64,000 bases of DNA from CAWJAP01 sp963834365 (lineage in GTDB: Bacteria > Acidobacteriota > Vicinamibacteria > Vicinamibacterales > Vicinamibacteraceae): NCBI GenBank assembly GCA_963834365.1, contig CAWIBS010000021.1:189072-253071 (forward strand). The letters run 5' to 3'. The notes beneath the pieces are model-generated. The model made no database searches and had not been told where the DNA came from. It saw only the letters and a program-made list of their open reading frames with translations. Position 1 is the first letter of the stretch. Each line of letters begins with the position of its first letter. The translations under genes were made by a program, and so were the position numbers. Shown here piece by piece: positions 1 through 10,250 of the stretch.

Positions 1-724
1 CAACCTCGTCGAGGAAGATCGTGCCCCGGTCGGCCTGCTCGAACTTGCCAATCTGCTTCTCGGTCGCGCCGGTGAACGACCCCTTCTCGTGGCCGAACAG
101 CTCGCTCTCGATCAGCTCTTCGGGAATGGCGGCGCAGTTGACCTGCACGAATCGCTCGCGGGCCCGCAGGCTGTTGCGGTGGATGGCGCGCGCGACCAGC
201 TCCTTGCCGACGCCGCTTTCGCCGAGGACGAGGACGGTCGCGTTGGTCGGCGCCGCACGACCAATGGCTTCGCGGACACGCGCGAGAGCCGCGCTCTCTC
301 CCACCATCTCGTGACGCGCCTCGGCGGCACGCCGCAGCGTCACGTTCTCGTCGCGCAACCGCCCCTGGTCGAGCGCGTTGCGAATCGTCAGCAGGACGCG
401 GTCGCTCGTGAGCGGTTTCTCGACGAAATCGAACGCGCCCTTGCGGGTCGCCTCGACCGCCGTGCTGACGGTGCCGTGGCCGGAGATCATGACGATCGGC
501 AGCGTGTCGCTGCGCGCCCGCAGGCGCTCGAGGACCTCGAGGCCATCCATGCCCGGCATCTTGATGTCGAGAAAGATCAGATCGAGGGGTTCACGCTCGG
601 CGAGGGTGATGCCGTCCGGCCCGGTCGCCGCGACCAGGCACTCGTAGCCCTCGTATTCGAGGATCATCTTCAGCGAGTCCCGGATGCCCGCTTCGTCGTC
701 TATGACCAGGATGCGAGGTTTCAT
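1..724 (-). CDS. NtrC-family sigma-54-dependent response regulator (partial, C-terminus beyond left edge)
   Basis: Read on the minus strand, the protein begins MKPRILVIDDEAG, a receiver domain with the phosphoacceptor Asp in LIFLDIKMPGMDG and the conserved Lys in FVEKPL. A short linker leads to an AAA+ domain with Walker A GESGVGKE and the sigma-54 contact loop GSFTGA, a variant of GAFTGA. The window ends inside the AAA+ domain at IFLDEV, so the C-terminal DNA-binding helix-turn-helix is not visible. The family receives phosphate from a histidine kinase and activates RNA polymerase-sigma54. The ATG overlaps the ligA stop codon by four bases, so translation is probably coupled to ligA. No partner kinase is visible. 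Confidence 0.93.
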   Translation of the reverse strand, partial: MKPRILVIDDEAGIRDSLKMILEYEGYECLVAATGPDGITLAEREPLDLIFLDIKMPGMDGLEVLERLRARSDTLPIVMISGHGTVSTAVEATRKGAFDFVEKPLTSDRVLLTIRNALDQGRLRDENVTLRRAAEARHEMVGESAALARVREAIGRAAPTNATVLVLGESGVGKELVARAIHRNSLRARERFVQVNCAAIPEELIESELFGHEKGSFTGATEKQIGKFEQADRGTIFLDEV

Positions 725-2787
725 GGATGCGGTCGGTGGAGATCGGCAGGCCCGGTTCCGATTATACGGGCGAGGAACTCGGCTTCCTCGATGATCGGCA
801 CCCCGAGCGACCGGGCCTTTTCGAGCTTGCTGCCAGCCTCCCGACCTGCGATGACCGCCGTCGTCTTTCGGCTGACCGACGAGGCGACCTTGGCACCGAG
901 CCGCTCGAGCGCTGCCTGCGCCTCCTCGCGCGTCATCGACTCGAGCGTTCCGGTGAGCACGAAGGTCTGGTTGTCGAGCGGGCGGTCCGAAGGCCCTTCA
1001 TCCTCCAGTTCGACGAGGCGCAGGCCGGCGTCGGCGAGACGGGCGACGAGCCGCCGGTTGGCCTCGGCCTCGAACCAGTCGCGGACCGACCGCGCCACGA
1101 CCGGCCCGACATCGGGCACACGCTCGAGGGCCTCGACGGGCGCGTCGGCGAGGGCGGGCATCGATCGAAACGCCCGGGCGAGAGCCGCGGCACCGCGTTC
1201 GCCCACGTGCCGGATCCCGAGGGCGAAGATCGCGCGGCCCAGGCCGACCTCGCGGCTGCCGGCGATCTGATCCATCAGGTTCGCCGCCGACTTCTTCCCC
1301 ATCCGCTCGAGCGCGGCCACCTGTTCGGCCGTCAGGGCGTAGAGATCGGCGGCATCGCGCACCAGACCGGCGTTGACGAGGTTCTCGATGATCGCCTCGC
1401 CGAGCCCGTCGATGTTCATCGCGCGCCGGCCGGCAAAGTGCTCGAGGCTGCGGAGCAGGCGCGCGGGGCACGAAGTGTTCTCGCATCGCCAGACGGCTTC
1501 GCCCTCCTCGCGGGAGAGCGTCGTGCCGCAGCGGGGGCAGGTGGTGGGCATCACCCACGGCTGCGGGGCATCAGCGCCTTCCGGGCGGGTCGACACGATC
1601 GGCTTGACCACCTTCGGGATCACGTCACCGGCTTTTTCGATCAACACCTGGTCGCCGGGACGGATGTCCTTTCGCTCAATTTCCTGGGCGTTGTGCAGGG
1701 TCGCCTTCGAAATCGTCGATCCGGCAAGGAACACCGGCGTCAGCACGGCATAGGGCGTCACGGCGCCCGTGCGACCCACGTTCACGTCGATCGCCAGGAG
1801 CGTGGTGGTCGCCTGCTGCGCGGGGAACTTGTAGGCCAGCGCCCACCGCGGGAACTTCGAGGTCGATCCGGCCTGCTGCCGGCGGCCGAGATCGTCGAGC
1901 TTGATCACCACGCCATCGGTTTCGAAGTCGAGCGTGTGGCGCTTGTCCCCCCAGAGGCGGCAGAAATCGAGCACTTCGTCGATCCCGGCGAGCTTCTGCC
2001 AGTGGCCCTCGACGGGAAGTCCCCAGCTCGCCATCCGCTCGAGCATGCCGGCGTGGGTCTCCACGCCCGCAGCGTGAGTCTCCTCCCCTTTCGCCCTCGG
2101 GGAGGCCACGAGCTGGTAGACGAACGCGCGCAAGCCGCGCGCCGCCACCAATCCCGGGTCGAGATTCCGCATCGTCCCCGCTGCCGCGTTGCGCGGGTTG
2201 GCGAACAGCGGCTCCTCGAGGCGCTCGCGTTCCTTGTTCATCGCGTCGAACGCGGCTCGCGGGAGGAAGACTTCTCCCCGGCACTCGATGGGGCCAGGCG
2301 GCCCGCCGCGCAACGAGAGCGGGATCGAACGGATCGTCCGCACGTTGGCGGTGACGTCCTCGCCGATCGTCCCGTCGCCACGCGTGACGCCGCGCATGAG
2401 ACGTCCCTCGTCGTAGGTCAGGGCAATGCTCAGGCCGTCGATCTTGAGCTCCGCGACGTAGGGCAGGGCTTCGTCGCCGGCCTTCAGCGCCCGGCGGAGC
2501 CGGTCGTCGAAGGCGCGGGCATCGGTCTCGTCGTAGCCGTTGTCGAGGCTCAGCATCGCCGCGGCATGCCGCGCGGTCGCGAAGCCCTCGACGGGCCGGC
2601 CGCCGACCCGCTGCGTGGGCGAATCGGGTGTCACGAGGGCGGGGTGCGCCTGCTCGAGCGCCTCCAGCTCCTTCAGCAACCGATCAAATTCCGCGTCTGA
2701 GATCTCGGGGTCGTTGTGGACGTAGTACCGCTCTTCGTGGTGGCGGATCCGCGAGCGGAGAGCGGCAATCTGCTTGGCAGCTGTCAT
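721..2787 (-). CDS. ligA: NAD-dependent DNA ligase LigA
   Basis: 688-residue NAD+-dependent DNA ligase, sealing nicks during replication and repair. The adenylation domain carries the nucleotide-binding motif AELKIDGLS with the catalytic lysine. Further on are the OB-fold region, a four-cysteine zinc finger (CPRCG ... CENTSC), helix-hairpin-helix repeats and a C-terminal BRCT domain (NQTFVLTGTLESMTREEA). Length is close to the usual 670-700 residues. I chose the ATG of MTAAKQIAALRSRI because it matches the usual N-terminus; an upstream GTG at 2838 would add 17 unconserved residues. The TGA stop overlaps the start of the downstream response regulator. The reading frame is undisturbed. Confidence 0.97.
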   Translation of the reverse strand: MTAAKQIAALRSRIRHHEERYYVHNDPEISDAEFDRLLKELEALEQAHPALVTPDSPTQRVGGRPVEGFATARHAAAMLSLDNGYDETDARAFDDRLRRALKAGDEALPYVAELKIDGLSIALTYDEGRLMRGVTRGDGTIGEDVTANVRTIRSIPLSLRGGPPGPIECRGEVFLPRAAFDAMNKERERLEEPLFANPRNAAAGTMRNLDPGLVAARGLRAFVYQLVASPRAKGEETHAAGVETHAGMLERMASWGLPVEGHWQKLAGIDEVLDFCRLWGDKRHTLDFETDGVVIKLDDLGRRQQAGSTSKFPRWALAYKFPAQQATTTLLAIDVNVGRTGAVTPYAVLTPVFLAGSTISKATLHNAQEIERKDIRPGDQVLIEKAGDVIPKVVKPIVSTRPEGADAPQPWVMPTTCPRCGTTLSREEGEAVWRCENTSCPARLLRSLEHFAGRRAMNIDGLGEAIIENLVNAGLVRDAADLYALTAEQVAALERMGKKSAANLMDQIAGSREVGLGRAIFALGIRHVGERGAAALARAFRSMPALADAPVEALERVPDVGPVVARSVRDWFEAEANRRLVARLADAGLRLVELEDEGPSDRPLDNQTFVLTGTLESMTREEAQAALERLGAKVASSVSRKTTAVIAGREAGSKLEKARSLGVPIIEEAEFLARIIGTGPADLHRPHP

Positions 2788-2908
2788 AGCCACGGAGCCA
2801 TGGAGGAGACCCCCGAGAACCCGGAGCGACCGCCGCACACATCGGCCATGCCACGCAACCGATCCGATTTTGTCAGATTGTGTCCGTGGCGAGCGATCGC
2901 GCGTCTTG

Positions 2909-3940
2909 TCAGATCTTCCCCGCGGCTAGCGGTCGCGCGCGATCACGTATATCGGGCAGGCTCATGAGCGCGTCCCGCTCGAGCGAGGGCGGGAAGAACG
3001 ACAGGTGTTGCTGCGCGAGCGACGCGTAGTGGTCGGCTTGCCGGGTGGCGCTGCTGATGGCCTGCGAATCGTGCAGCATCCGCTTCAGGTCGGCCCACGC
3101 CTCCCGTGTCACGTCGCGATCGCGGACAATCGCCTCGACGATCGCCCGGGCCTCGGGTCCCGCCCGCTCGAGCAGATAGATGATCGGCAAGGTCACCTTG
3201 CCCTCGCGGAGATCACTGCCGATTGGCTTCCCGAGCGCCTGCTCGTCGGCCGTGTAGTCGAGCAGATCGTCCACGAGCTGGAAGGCAATGCCCAGGTTGA
3301 AGCCGTACTCCCACAGGGCCTGCTCGGCGTCCCGCGACACGCCGCCGAGCATGCCGCCGATCTGCGCACAGCCCCCGAACAGGTGTGCCGTCTTGCGGCG
3401 GATGATCTCGAAATGCTCGTCCTCGGCGAGATCGACGTCGCCCGTCTTGGTCAGCTGGAACAGCTCGCCTTCGATCATGCGCAGCGTGACGTCACACAGC
3501 AGACGGATGATCTCGAGCGAGTCCTGCGTCAGTGCGAGGGCCATCGACTTGATATACAGATAGTCGCCCAGCAGGACAGTGATGTCGTTCCCCCACCGCG
3601 AATGCACGGCCATGCGGCCGCGGCGCAGGTCCGATTCGTCGATGATGTCGTCGTGCACGAGCGTCGCGGTGTGAATGAACTCCACGACCGACGCGTAGAG
3701 CACCGCGCGATCCCCGTCGCCGTGATAGCCGGCCATCCGTGCCGCCATCAGCAGCAGCGCGGGTCGCACGCGCTTGCCGCCGCTCGTCTGGATGTAGCGG
3801 CCGATTTGCGGAATGAGCTGAACGCGCGACTGGACGTGACGCAGGAACTCCTGGTCGACGCGTGCGAGGTCCTCTCGCACCGGCTCGAAAATCTGCGCTA
3901 AATCCAAGGGAGACTGCGACTTGTGCACCGCTTCACTCAC
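2909..3940 (-). CDS. Long-chain polyprenyl diphosphate synthase (IspB/HepT-like)
   Basis: 343-residue trans-isoprenyl diphosphate synthase, expected to elongate farnesyl diphosphate with IPP into the polyprenyl tail of a respiratory quinone. The first aspartate-rich motif is VHDDIIDESDLRRG and the second is QLVDDLLDYTAD; GGKRVRP near residue 55 is the IPP-binding region. The GTG start at 3940 lies nine bases after a -10-like TCGAAT, with a perfect TTGACA 18 bases further upstream (see promoter at 3950). Chain length of the product (heptaprenyl, octaprenyl) cannot be read safely from sequence. The roughly 120 bp to ligA holds no recognisable gene. Confidence 0.93.
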   Translation of the reverse strand: MSEAVHKSQSPLDLAQIFEPVREDLARVDQEFLRHVQSRVQLIPQIGRYIQTSGGKRVRPALLLMAARMAGYHGDGDRAVLYASVVEFIHTATLVHDDIIDESDLRRGRMAVHSRWGNDITVLLGDYLYIKSMALALTQDSLEIIRLLCDVTLRMIEGELFQLTKTGDVDLAEDEHFEIIRRKTAHLFGGCAQIGGMLGGVSRDAEQALWEYGFNLGIAFQLVDDLLDYTADEQALGKPIGSDLREGKVTLPIIYLLERAGPEARAIVEAIVRDRDVTREAWADLKRMLHDSQAISSATRQADHYASLAQQHLSFFPPSLERDALMSLPDIRDRARPLAAGKI

Positions 3941-3949
3941 GCGAGGTCA

Positions 3950-3979
3950 ATTCGACCATACATGAGTTGAGGGTGTCAA
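3950..3979 (-). promoter_or_regulatory. Promoter of polyprenyl synthase gene
   Basis: On the minus strand: TTGACA, 18 bp spacer, TCGAAT, then nine bases to the GTG start. The -35 is perfect and the -10 matches four of six. Transcription would begin at or very near the start codon, giving a leaderless or almost leaderless mRNA. Confidence 0.55.
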
Positions 3980-4083
3980 CGCGCCGTCACACCACCTCAT
4001 CGTGTGTCGGCGCGGCCGGCGCCGTCGATGGCGTCGGCGCCGCTGACATCGCCCTTTGCCGATGCCGCCGCTTGACCGAGTAA

Positions 4084-4105
4084 CCCCGAGGCTGAAGCCT
4101 CGGGG
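4084..4105. repeat. GGCTGAAGCC-type palindrome
   Basis: Perfect dyad CCCCGAGGCTGAAGCCTCGGGG in the gap between the 3' end of the subtilase gene and the polyprenyl synthase start. It belongs to the family of GGCTGAAGCC hairpins seen elsewhere in this window (25339, 28720, 38254, 50165, 53036, 60604). The rest of the 3980-4183 gap shows no gene. It could act as a terminator for the subtilase. Confidence 0.7.
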
Positions 4106-4183
4106 CTACGAGCGATGGGCCTGCGAACAGGACCCGGTGGTGCCGTCGGCGGCGCGGCGACGTCGGAACCGCGCTGCCGCGGG

Positions 4184-7147
4184 TCAGCGCGTGCCGGCCG
4201 TCGTCGCGACCGACCCGGTGACCGGACTCGCGGGAGCGCTCGTCATGGGCGCCCCTGCCGAACACTCGAACATCGTGAAGTGAAGAGAGAAGGCGCGCAC
4301 GCTGCCGGCGTCGAGCATGAAATTGTCCGAGACCCGAAGCGTCCACGTTCCGTTCGGGTCTTCACCGTCGAACGCCGACAGCGGTGTCGCCGGCCTGAAC
4401 GTCCCCGTATACGGAGCACCGGCCGGCGTGATCGCCTGGATCGACGTCGCCGCCGCATCGTCGAACACCGTGTTGCAGAAGTTGTTGCCGCTGTTGGCAG
4501 TGCCGCCCGGGCGGTTGGCCATCGTCACGCTCGTGCCACCCGGAGACGTCAGCGTGAGGATCAGGTCGCCGACCCACGTGTGGTCGAGCCCCACCGTCGT
4601 CGAGCCGATGTTGCTGGAGCATGCCGTGCCGTCAATCGAGAACGTCAGGTTCGCGATGGCGCCGGGCGCGCCACTGACGACGAGCGGGACGACTCGTTCC
4701 AGCGGGCACGCCGTCCGGAATCGCAACGGCGGGGCCTGCGTAGGCGCACGTCGGTGAGCGCCGTGCCCGGCTGTCCCGTCTGGACCTTGAACGTGAACAC
4801 CTGTGGGCTGTTCGCCCGTTCGAATACGACGCCGTCAGCGAGAACTCGGGCGCCACCCGCACGTTGCAGTGGGCGCCAGGCTGAACGTGTAGGGCGTGCT
4901 GGTTGACGGCAGCCTGCCCGTTCGATCCGATGTTGGGATAGTTCGACTGCGACACGCCAAGCGTGACGCCAGTGGTGCTCGTCGCGAGCGTACCGGTCAC
5001 GTTCAGCGCGGTCGCGCCTCCAACGTTGACGAGTTGCGCGAGCATGCTTGCCGACTCGCCGGGCTCGATGAACGCGTCACCGTCACCGCCAACGGCCGTG
5101 GACGTGACGGTCCCGAGATCGAGGAACGGCGCCGGCGGCGCCCCGATGTCCTGCAGCGCGCCGAACGCATCGACGATGCCGAAGCCGGAATCGCAATCGC
5201 GCCCCACGGCCTCGATGTCGAGCGCCGTCTGCTGCAGGGCACGGCGGATGCGATTGGGCGCGAGGCGGGGGCGCGCGGACTTGAGCAGGGCGGCAATCGC
5301 GGCCGCGTGCGGCGCCGCGGCCGAGGTCCCGAAGAACGGCTGGAATCCGGGCACCGTCGTCTGGACGCCGTCAGCGGCCGCGAGATCGGGCTTCCTGCGT
5401 AGCTGGCCGCCATTGCCGAACAGGAATTGCCCGGGGGTCAGCGGCGTCCCATCGGCATCGAAGAACACCCGGCGATAGCCGTCCGAGCTGAAGAGCTCGA
5501 CGGGATTGGTGGCGCCACCAATGAAAGGGCCGCCCGCGGCTGTCGCGACGTTCACCGCCGCAATCCCGAACGCATCGGCGGCGGCATTGTGTCCGTGCGT
5601 GACGCCGCTTGTGGCGATCCCGAGCTGACCGCCGAAGTTGTTCAAGTGCAGCGCCCGTCGTTCGCCGCTGGCACGGACGATCACGATGCGCTCGCCGGCG
5701 AAGGCGCCCGGGAACGTGCTCTCGAACGGGTCGTCGTCGCCGTCCTGGACGTCGGTTGACGCATCGAGACACGTCCGTGAGCGTCGAGTTCAGGATGTAG
5801 AAATCGTAGTCGTTTGCCGACTGGCCCAGGGGGTCCGACCAGAACAGCGCGAGCACGAACGTCGTGCTGCTTTCGACCCGGTTCGAGAAGACGCCGCCGC
5901 CGAAGTTGTGCAGGTCGCCGGCGCCGGTCAGAGCTCGGGATCGTCCCGTTGGCGACGCGGAAGTCACCCTCCCAGACACTGGCGGTGCCGTCGTTGAAGT
6001 TGCCCTCGTTGCCGGCGGACGAGAAATAGAGCGCGCCATCGGCCGTCACGTCGTTCACCGCCGCCGCAATGATGCCGTCCTGAAACGGCGACTCGTTGTC
6101 GTAAATGATGTCGTCGACGATGATGTGGCAGCCCGCGGCGCGGAGCGCGCGGATGTTGTCCGCGAAGCTCTGCGCGCCGTTGAACGCTGTCGCGAAGAAC
6201 AGCTTCGCGCCGGGCGCGAGGTCATGGATGATCTCCAGCATCGCCGTGCCTTCGCCGATGTCTACGAACGGCGGCGTCGGATCGATCCCGCTCTGGCCGG
6301 GCAGCACGGTCACGTCGTTCGGGAGGTCGCCGCTCGCCTGGGACTGCTCGAGGAAACGCACGCTGTCCGACAGGACACCAATGTTGACGCCAGCGCCCGT
6401 CACTCCGAAGAAGTTGCGCGCCTCGGCGGCGCGGTGTGCCACGTCGCCCTGCGTCGTCGCCGCTCCCTGGATGGCCAGTTGCGGCGGCACGTCCTGGAGC
6501 GCCGTGCGGCGCACCCCAATCTGATCGATCGCCGCGAGCAGTCGCGAGCGGAGCGTCTCGACCTGCTCGCTCGAAGGACCGCGCCGGCCGGGACGCGACA
6601 GAGCCGCTGGCGCCGAGCGCTCGCGCAACTGCCGATGCGTTTTCGCCATGGCGGTCGGGCTGATGCCTCGCACCTCCGACAGCTCCGCCAACCCTTCGAG
6701 CAGCTCGATCGGTACAAGCGCCCGCAGGGTCGATGCCCGTTCGTGGCCGTAGAGCACCTCGCCGCCAAACTTCTCGATCGTCTCGATCACGGCCTTCGAG
6801 AAGCGGCCGTGGATCTCGACGTCGACGCGGCCGTCGGGCGCGACGGCGAGCTGCGATCGCAGCGCGCCGACGTTGGCGGCGATCCGTGCGCCGCTGCGCG
6901 CCTTGGCCGCATAGAGGAGGCGTGAGCTGATCTTGCGCTGCGCGACCGACCGGCGCTGCTTGTCGGCGCCGATCGCTCGGATCTGCTGGCGCGCGGACTC
7001 GCCGAGCTGATCGAGTGCGACAGGCGCCGGCGTCGGCTGTCCGCGGGTGTCGTTCTGCCCCGCGACAGACCGCGGCGTCGAGACCAGCACGGCGAACGCC
7101 AGGCACACACACGTCGAGCCCATCCGACCACTGATGTTCGGCAGCAT
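4184..7147 (-). CDS. Secreted subtilisin-family (S8) serine protease with C-terminal P domain, frame-disrupted
   Basis: Starts at an ATG preceded by a strong AAGGAGG, with a signal peptide ending near SVAGQ. The S8 catalytic residues can be placed: Asp in NIGVLSDSV (about residue 261), His in EIIHDLAPGA (about 308), oxyanion Asn in FSSAGNEG (about 380) and Ser in FFGTSAAAPHAAA (near 5320). After a domain resembling CARDB/NEW3 repeats comes a proprotein-convertase P domain (VGDLILTLTSPGGTSV ... NGTWTLRVSDN) that ends the gene. The frame changes near 5950, 5750, 4800 and 4730; conserved sequence continues across each junction. I infer assembly errors, though real decay is possible. Likely an extracellular or surface protease. 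Confidence 0.82.
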
Positions 7148-7202
7148 GGGGACGAACCTCCTTGAGGCGCGATCAGCAGCCTCTTTGTACTGGGGGAAGT
7201 GC

Positions 7203-7231
7203 AGGCTAGAAGGGCCGAGCTACTTCGTCAA
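7203..7231 (-). promoter_or_regulatory. Possible sigma70-type promoter of the subtilase gene
   Basis: Minus strand: TTGACG, 17 bp spacer, TAGCCT, about 55 bases before the ATG at 7147, which also has AAGGAGG. The -10 is weak. The rest of 7148-7316 shows no gene. Confidence 0.35.
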
Positions 7232-7316
7232 GCTGAGCAAGCACAGTCTGCGCCAGCAATGATGAGGTGCCGACGCGCTGGCGCCGGCGAGCGAAGTGGG
7301 GACAGGACGCGAGAGA

Positions 7317-8096
7317 TCAGGGACGAAACAACTGCTCGAAGTTGTGGTCCGTCGCCGCGACGATCGTGTCAATCGTCATGCCACGGACGCTGGCCAGAGT
7401 CCGGGCCACATGGACTACGTGCGCCGGTTCGTTTCGAGTGCCTCGAAACGGGACCGGCGCCAGGTAGGGACTGTCGGTCTCGATGAGCAGGCGATCCATC
7501 GGGACGGATGCGGCGACGTCCCGCAGCGGTTGGGCTCTCGGAAACGTCACGATGCCCGAGAACGACAGGTGGAAGCCGAGGTCGAGCGCCGCGGCGGCCA
7601 GGGCCGCATCGCCGGTGAAGCAATGGAACACGCCTCGCGCTGCCCCGCCACCCGCCTCGCGCAGGAGGCGAAGCGTATCGTCGTCGGCTTCCCGGGTGTG
7701 GATGACGATCGGCAGGTCGCGTTCGACCGCCAGGGCGACTTGCGACGCGAAGACGCGCTGCTGCACGTCCCGCGGCGAAAAATCGTAGTGGTAGTCGAGC
7801 CCGATTTCGCCGAGCGCGCGCACGCCGGCGATGCGGCCGAGGGCGGCGGTCGTGACCTGTACTGCCTCGCCCGGGGCCTCCGCATGGCGGCCCGCCTGAT
7901 GAGGGTGGACGCCCGTGGCGAATCGCAGCCCCTGCCAACGCTCCGCCAAACTGCCGGCCCGGTCCAGTTCTTCCTCCGACCCTGCATCCAGGATGCAGAG
8001 CGCCGTCTCGAGCCCTGCGCCACGGGCACGCGCGACGACCTCATCGAGGTCCGCCTCGAACGCGGCGTCGGCCAGGTGGCAGTGGGAGTCGTACAT
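7317..8096 (-). CDS. TatD-family metal-dependent deoxyribonuclease
   Basis: 259-residue TIM-barrel hydrolase. Metal ligands are visible in order: MYDSHCHLAD at the N-terminus, the Glu in RALGEIGLDYHY, His in PIVIHTREA, His in GVFHCFTGD and Asp in LLIETDSPYLAP. These match TatD/YcfH proteins, cytoplasmic 3'-5' exonucleases linked to DNA repair and turnover. Full length for the family. It is downstream of metG on the same strand, an association seen in many bacteria, but 117 bp of low-complexity sequence separates them here. Exact substrate is not known from sequence. Confidence 0.93.
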   Translation of the reverse strand: MYDSHCHLADAAFEADLDEVVARARGAGLETALCILDAGSEEELDRAGSLAERWQGLRFATGVHPHQAGRHAEAPGEAVQVTTAALGRIAGVRALGEIGLDYHYDFSPRDVQQRVFASQVALAVERDLPIVIHTREADDDTLRLLREAGGGAARGVFHCFTGDAALAAAALDLGFHLSFSGIVTFPRAQPLRDVAASVPMDRLLIETDSPYLAPVPFRGTRNEPAHVVHVARTLASVRGMTIDTIVAATDHNFEQLFRP

Positions 8097-8213
8097 GCAA
8101 GTACCAAAGTACGAGGGACGAGGGACGAAGTACGAAGTGAAGGAGGAAGTTGGAAGGAGGAAATGGGAAGGTGGAAGTCCTGGTCGCTGGTCGCTCGTCG
8201 TTGGTCGCTGGAA
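8097..8213. repeat. Low-complexity purine-rich and GGTCGCTGG direct repeats
   Basis: The metG-tatD gap is made of imperfect short direct repeats: ACGAGGGACGAGGGACGA, AAGTACGAAGT, GGAAGGAGGAAATGGGAAGG, then TGGTCGCTGGTCGCTCGTCG. A similar GGAAGGAGGAAGGAGG tract lies at 42415-42441. No gene is seen. Confidence 0.6.
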
Positions 8214-10245
8214 TCAGCGTACGCGCGAGCCGGGCGGTGGCGCGTTCTCGAAGGTCACGAGCTCGGGTTTGCCGCCCTCGGGACTTCCGGCGAGCACCAT
8301 GCCGTTCGACTCGATGCCCATCAGCGTCGCCGGCTTGAGGTTGGCCACGATCACCACCGAGCGTCCCACGAGCACGTCGGGCTCGTAAGCTTCCGCGATG
8401 CCCGCCACCAGCGTCCGTTGCTCCGTGCCGACGTCCACGGTCAGCTTCACCAGCTTCTTCGACTTCGGGACACGCTCGGCGGTCAGCACGCGGGCGACGC
8501 GCAGATCGATCTTCATGAACTCGTCGATCGCCAGCCGCTGGCCATCAGCGGTTCCGGGGACCGGCGAGGGCGGCGCCGATGGTGACGCATGGGCCGCCGG
8601 AGACGCGGCTGGCGTCGAGTCCGTGGGCTCGGGCGGCTGTGGGGGCTGTTCGCGTTCTCGGGCATGAGAGCTCCAGATTCGACATGGATGTCAGCAGCGG
8701 ACGACGAGAGCCGCACGTCGGCGACGGGAGCTTCGGGCGCGCGCCGTGGCCAGAGCGGGTCCGCCTTTGTGAATCGTGCGCGCGTCCGACGCGCGCCAGC
8801 GCCGCCGCGTCGAGCCGCAGCTCGTTCGCGCTCGTCGTGTCGCCGACACGCCTGAGAATCTCGGCGGCCGACGTCGGCATGATCGGCAGCAGCAGCACGC
8901 CCGCGATCCGAACGGCCTCCGCCACGTCGACCAGCACCTGGCTGAGATGCGCCGACTGCGCGGGCGCCTTCGCGAGGGTCCACGGCTCGGTTTCCGCGAT
9001 GTACTCATTGGCGGCGCTGATGAACCGATAGACAGCCGCGGCCCCGTCGTTCAGCGCCAGCCGGTCCATCGCCTCGCGATACGTCGTCACGGTTGCTTCG
9101 GCCAGCGGCGCCAGCCGGCCGGGGGTCGCGACCCCCTGCAGCAGCCCGCCGCGATAGCGCTCCGCCATGCTGCCGATACGGCTGACGAGATTCCCCAGAT
9201 TGTTGGCGAGGTCGGCGTTGTAGCGCTCCTCGAATCGATCCCAGGCAAAATCGACGTCGCTGCCGTACGGCGCCTCCTTGACGATGTAGAGCCGCAGCGG
9301 GTCCACGCCGTACTCGTCCACGACCGCCAGCGGGTCCACCACCGTCCCGAGGGACTTGCTCATCTTCTCGCCACGGTAGGTGACGAAGCCGTGGCCGAAC
9401 ACCTGGTCGGGGAGCGCAGCGCCGGCGCTCATGAGCATCGCCGGCCAGACGATGCAGTGGAAGCGCGTGATGTCCTTGCCGATGATATGGAGGCTCGCCG
9501 GCCACCAGCGCTCGAACAACGCCTGGTCGCTGCCGTAGCCCACCGCCGAGATGTAGTTGATCAGCGCGTCGAACCAGACGTAAATCACCTTGCCGGGATC
9601 GGTCGGCATCGGGATCCCCCATGCCTGCCCGGCGCGGCTGATCGACAGGTCCTCGAGGTCGCCCTCGAGCCATCGCAGGATCTCGTTCCGCCGAATCGCC
9701 GGCTCGACGAACCGGGGGTGCGCCTCCAGATGACGGAGCAGCGGCTCGCGATACTTCGACAGCCGGAAGAAGTGATTGCGCTCCTTGATCCACTCCGGCG
9801 TGGTCTTGTGGATGGCGCACTTGCCCGCGACCAGATCGCGCTCCTGCTTGAACGCTTCGCAGGAGACGCAGTACCAGCCCTCGTAGTCGCCTTCGAAGAG
9901 ATCGCCGGCCTCGGCGATGCGCCGGACGAGGGTCTGCACCGCCACCCGATGCCGCGGCTGGGTCGTGCGGATGAAATCGTCGTACGAGATCTGGAGGCGC
10001 CGGTACGCCGATCGGAACACCTCTTCCATCTGGTCGCAGTAGACCAGGGGATCCAGGCCAAGCTCCTGGGCCCGCTTGTAGACGTTCTGCGAGTGCTCGT
10101 CGTTGCCGATGACGAAGTGGGTCGTCCGTCCGCGCAGGCGCTGATAGCGGGCGATGACGTCGGCGGTGACCTTCTCGTAGGCGTGCCCGATGTGAGGCTC
10201 GCCGTTGACGTAGTCGATGGCGGTCGTGAGGTAGAAGCGGGACAA
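8214..10245 (-). CDS. metG: Methionyl-tRNA synthetase with C-terminal tRNA-binding domain (frame-disrupted in linker)
   Basis: Class I aminoacyl-tRNA synthetase charging tRNA-Met. Near the N-terminus is the HIGH signature (GEPHIGHAYEK), in the middle the zinc knuckle CVSCEAF, then the second signature GEKMSKSLGTV and the anticodon-binding helical domain. The C-terminus is an EMAPII/Arc1p OB-fold (IDEFMKIDLRVARVL ... GIESNGMVLA). The linker between them changes frame near 8770 and again between about 8560 and 8650; both flanks are well conserved, so the gene is probably intact in the organism. The likely start is TTG at 10245, giving LSRFYLTTAIDYVNG, six bases after larC; no good Shine-Dalgarno is seen. 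Confidence 0.93.
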
Positions 10246-10250
10246 GGGAG

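Noticed and set aside
727..2700. 657-residue open frame antisense to ligA
   Set aside because: GC-rich sequence leaves long stop-free antisense frames. Its composition is rich in Arg, Gly and Leu without any domain pattern, and the opposite strand is clearly ligA. The same applies to other long antisense frames such as 5864-6925, 8776-10584 and 55156-56247.
4184..4726. Stand-alone P-domain protein
   Set aside because: The frame has no signal peptide or start context, and the catalytic protease ends directly at its edge.
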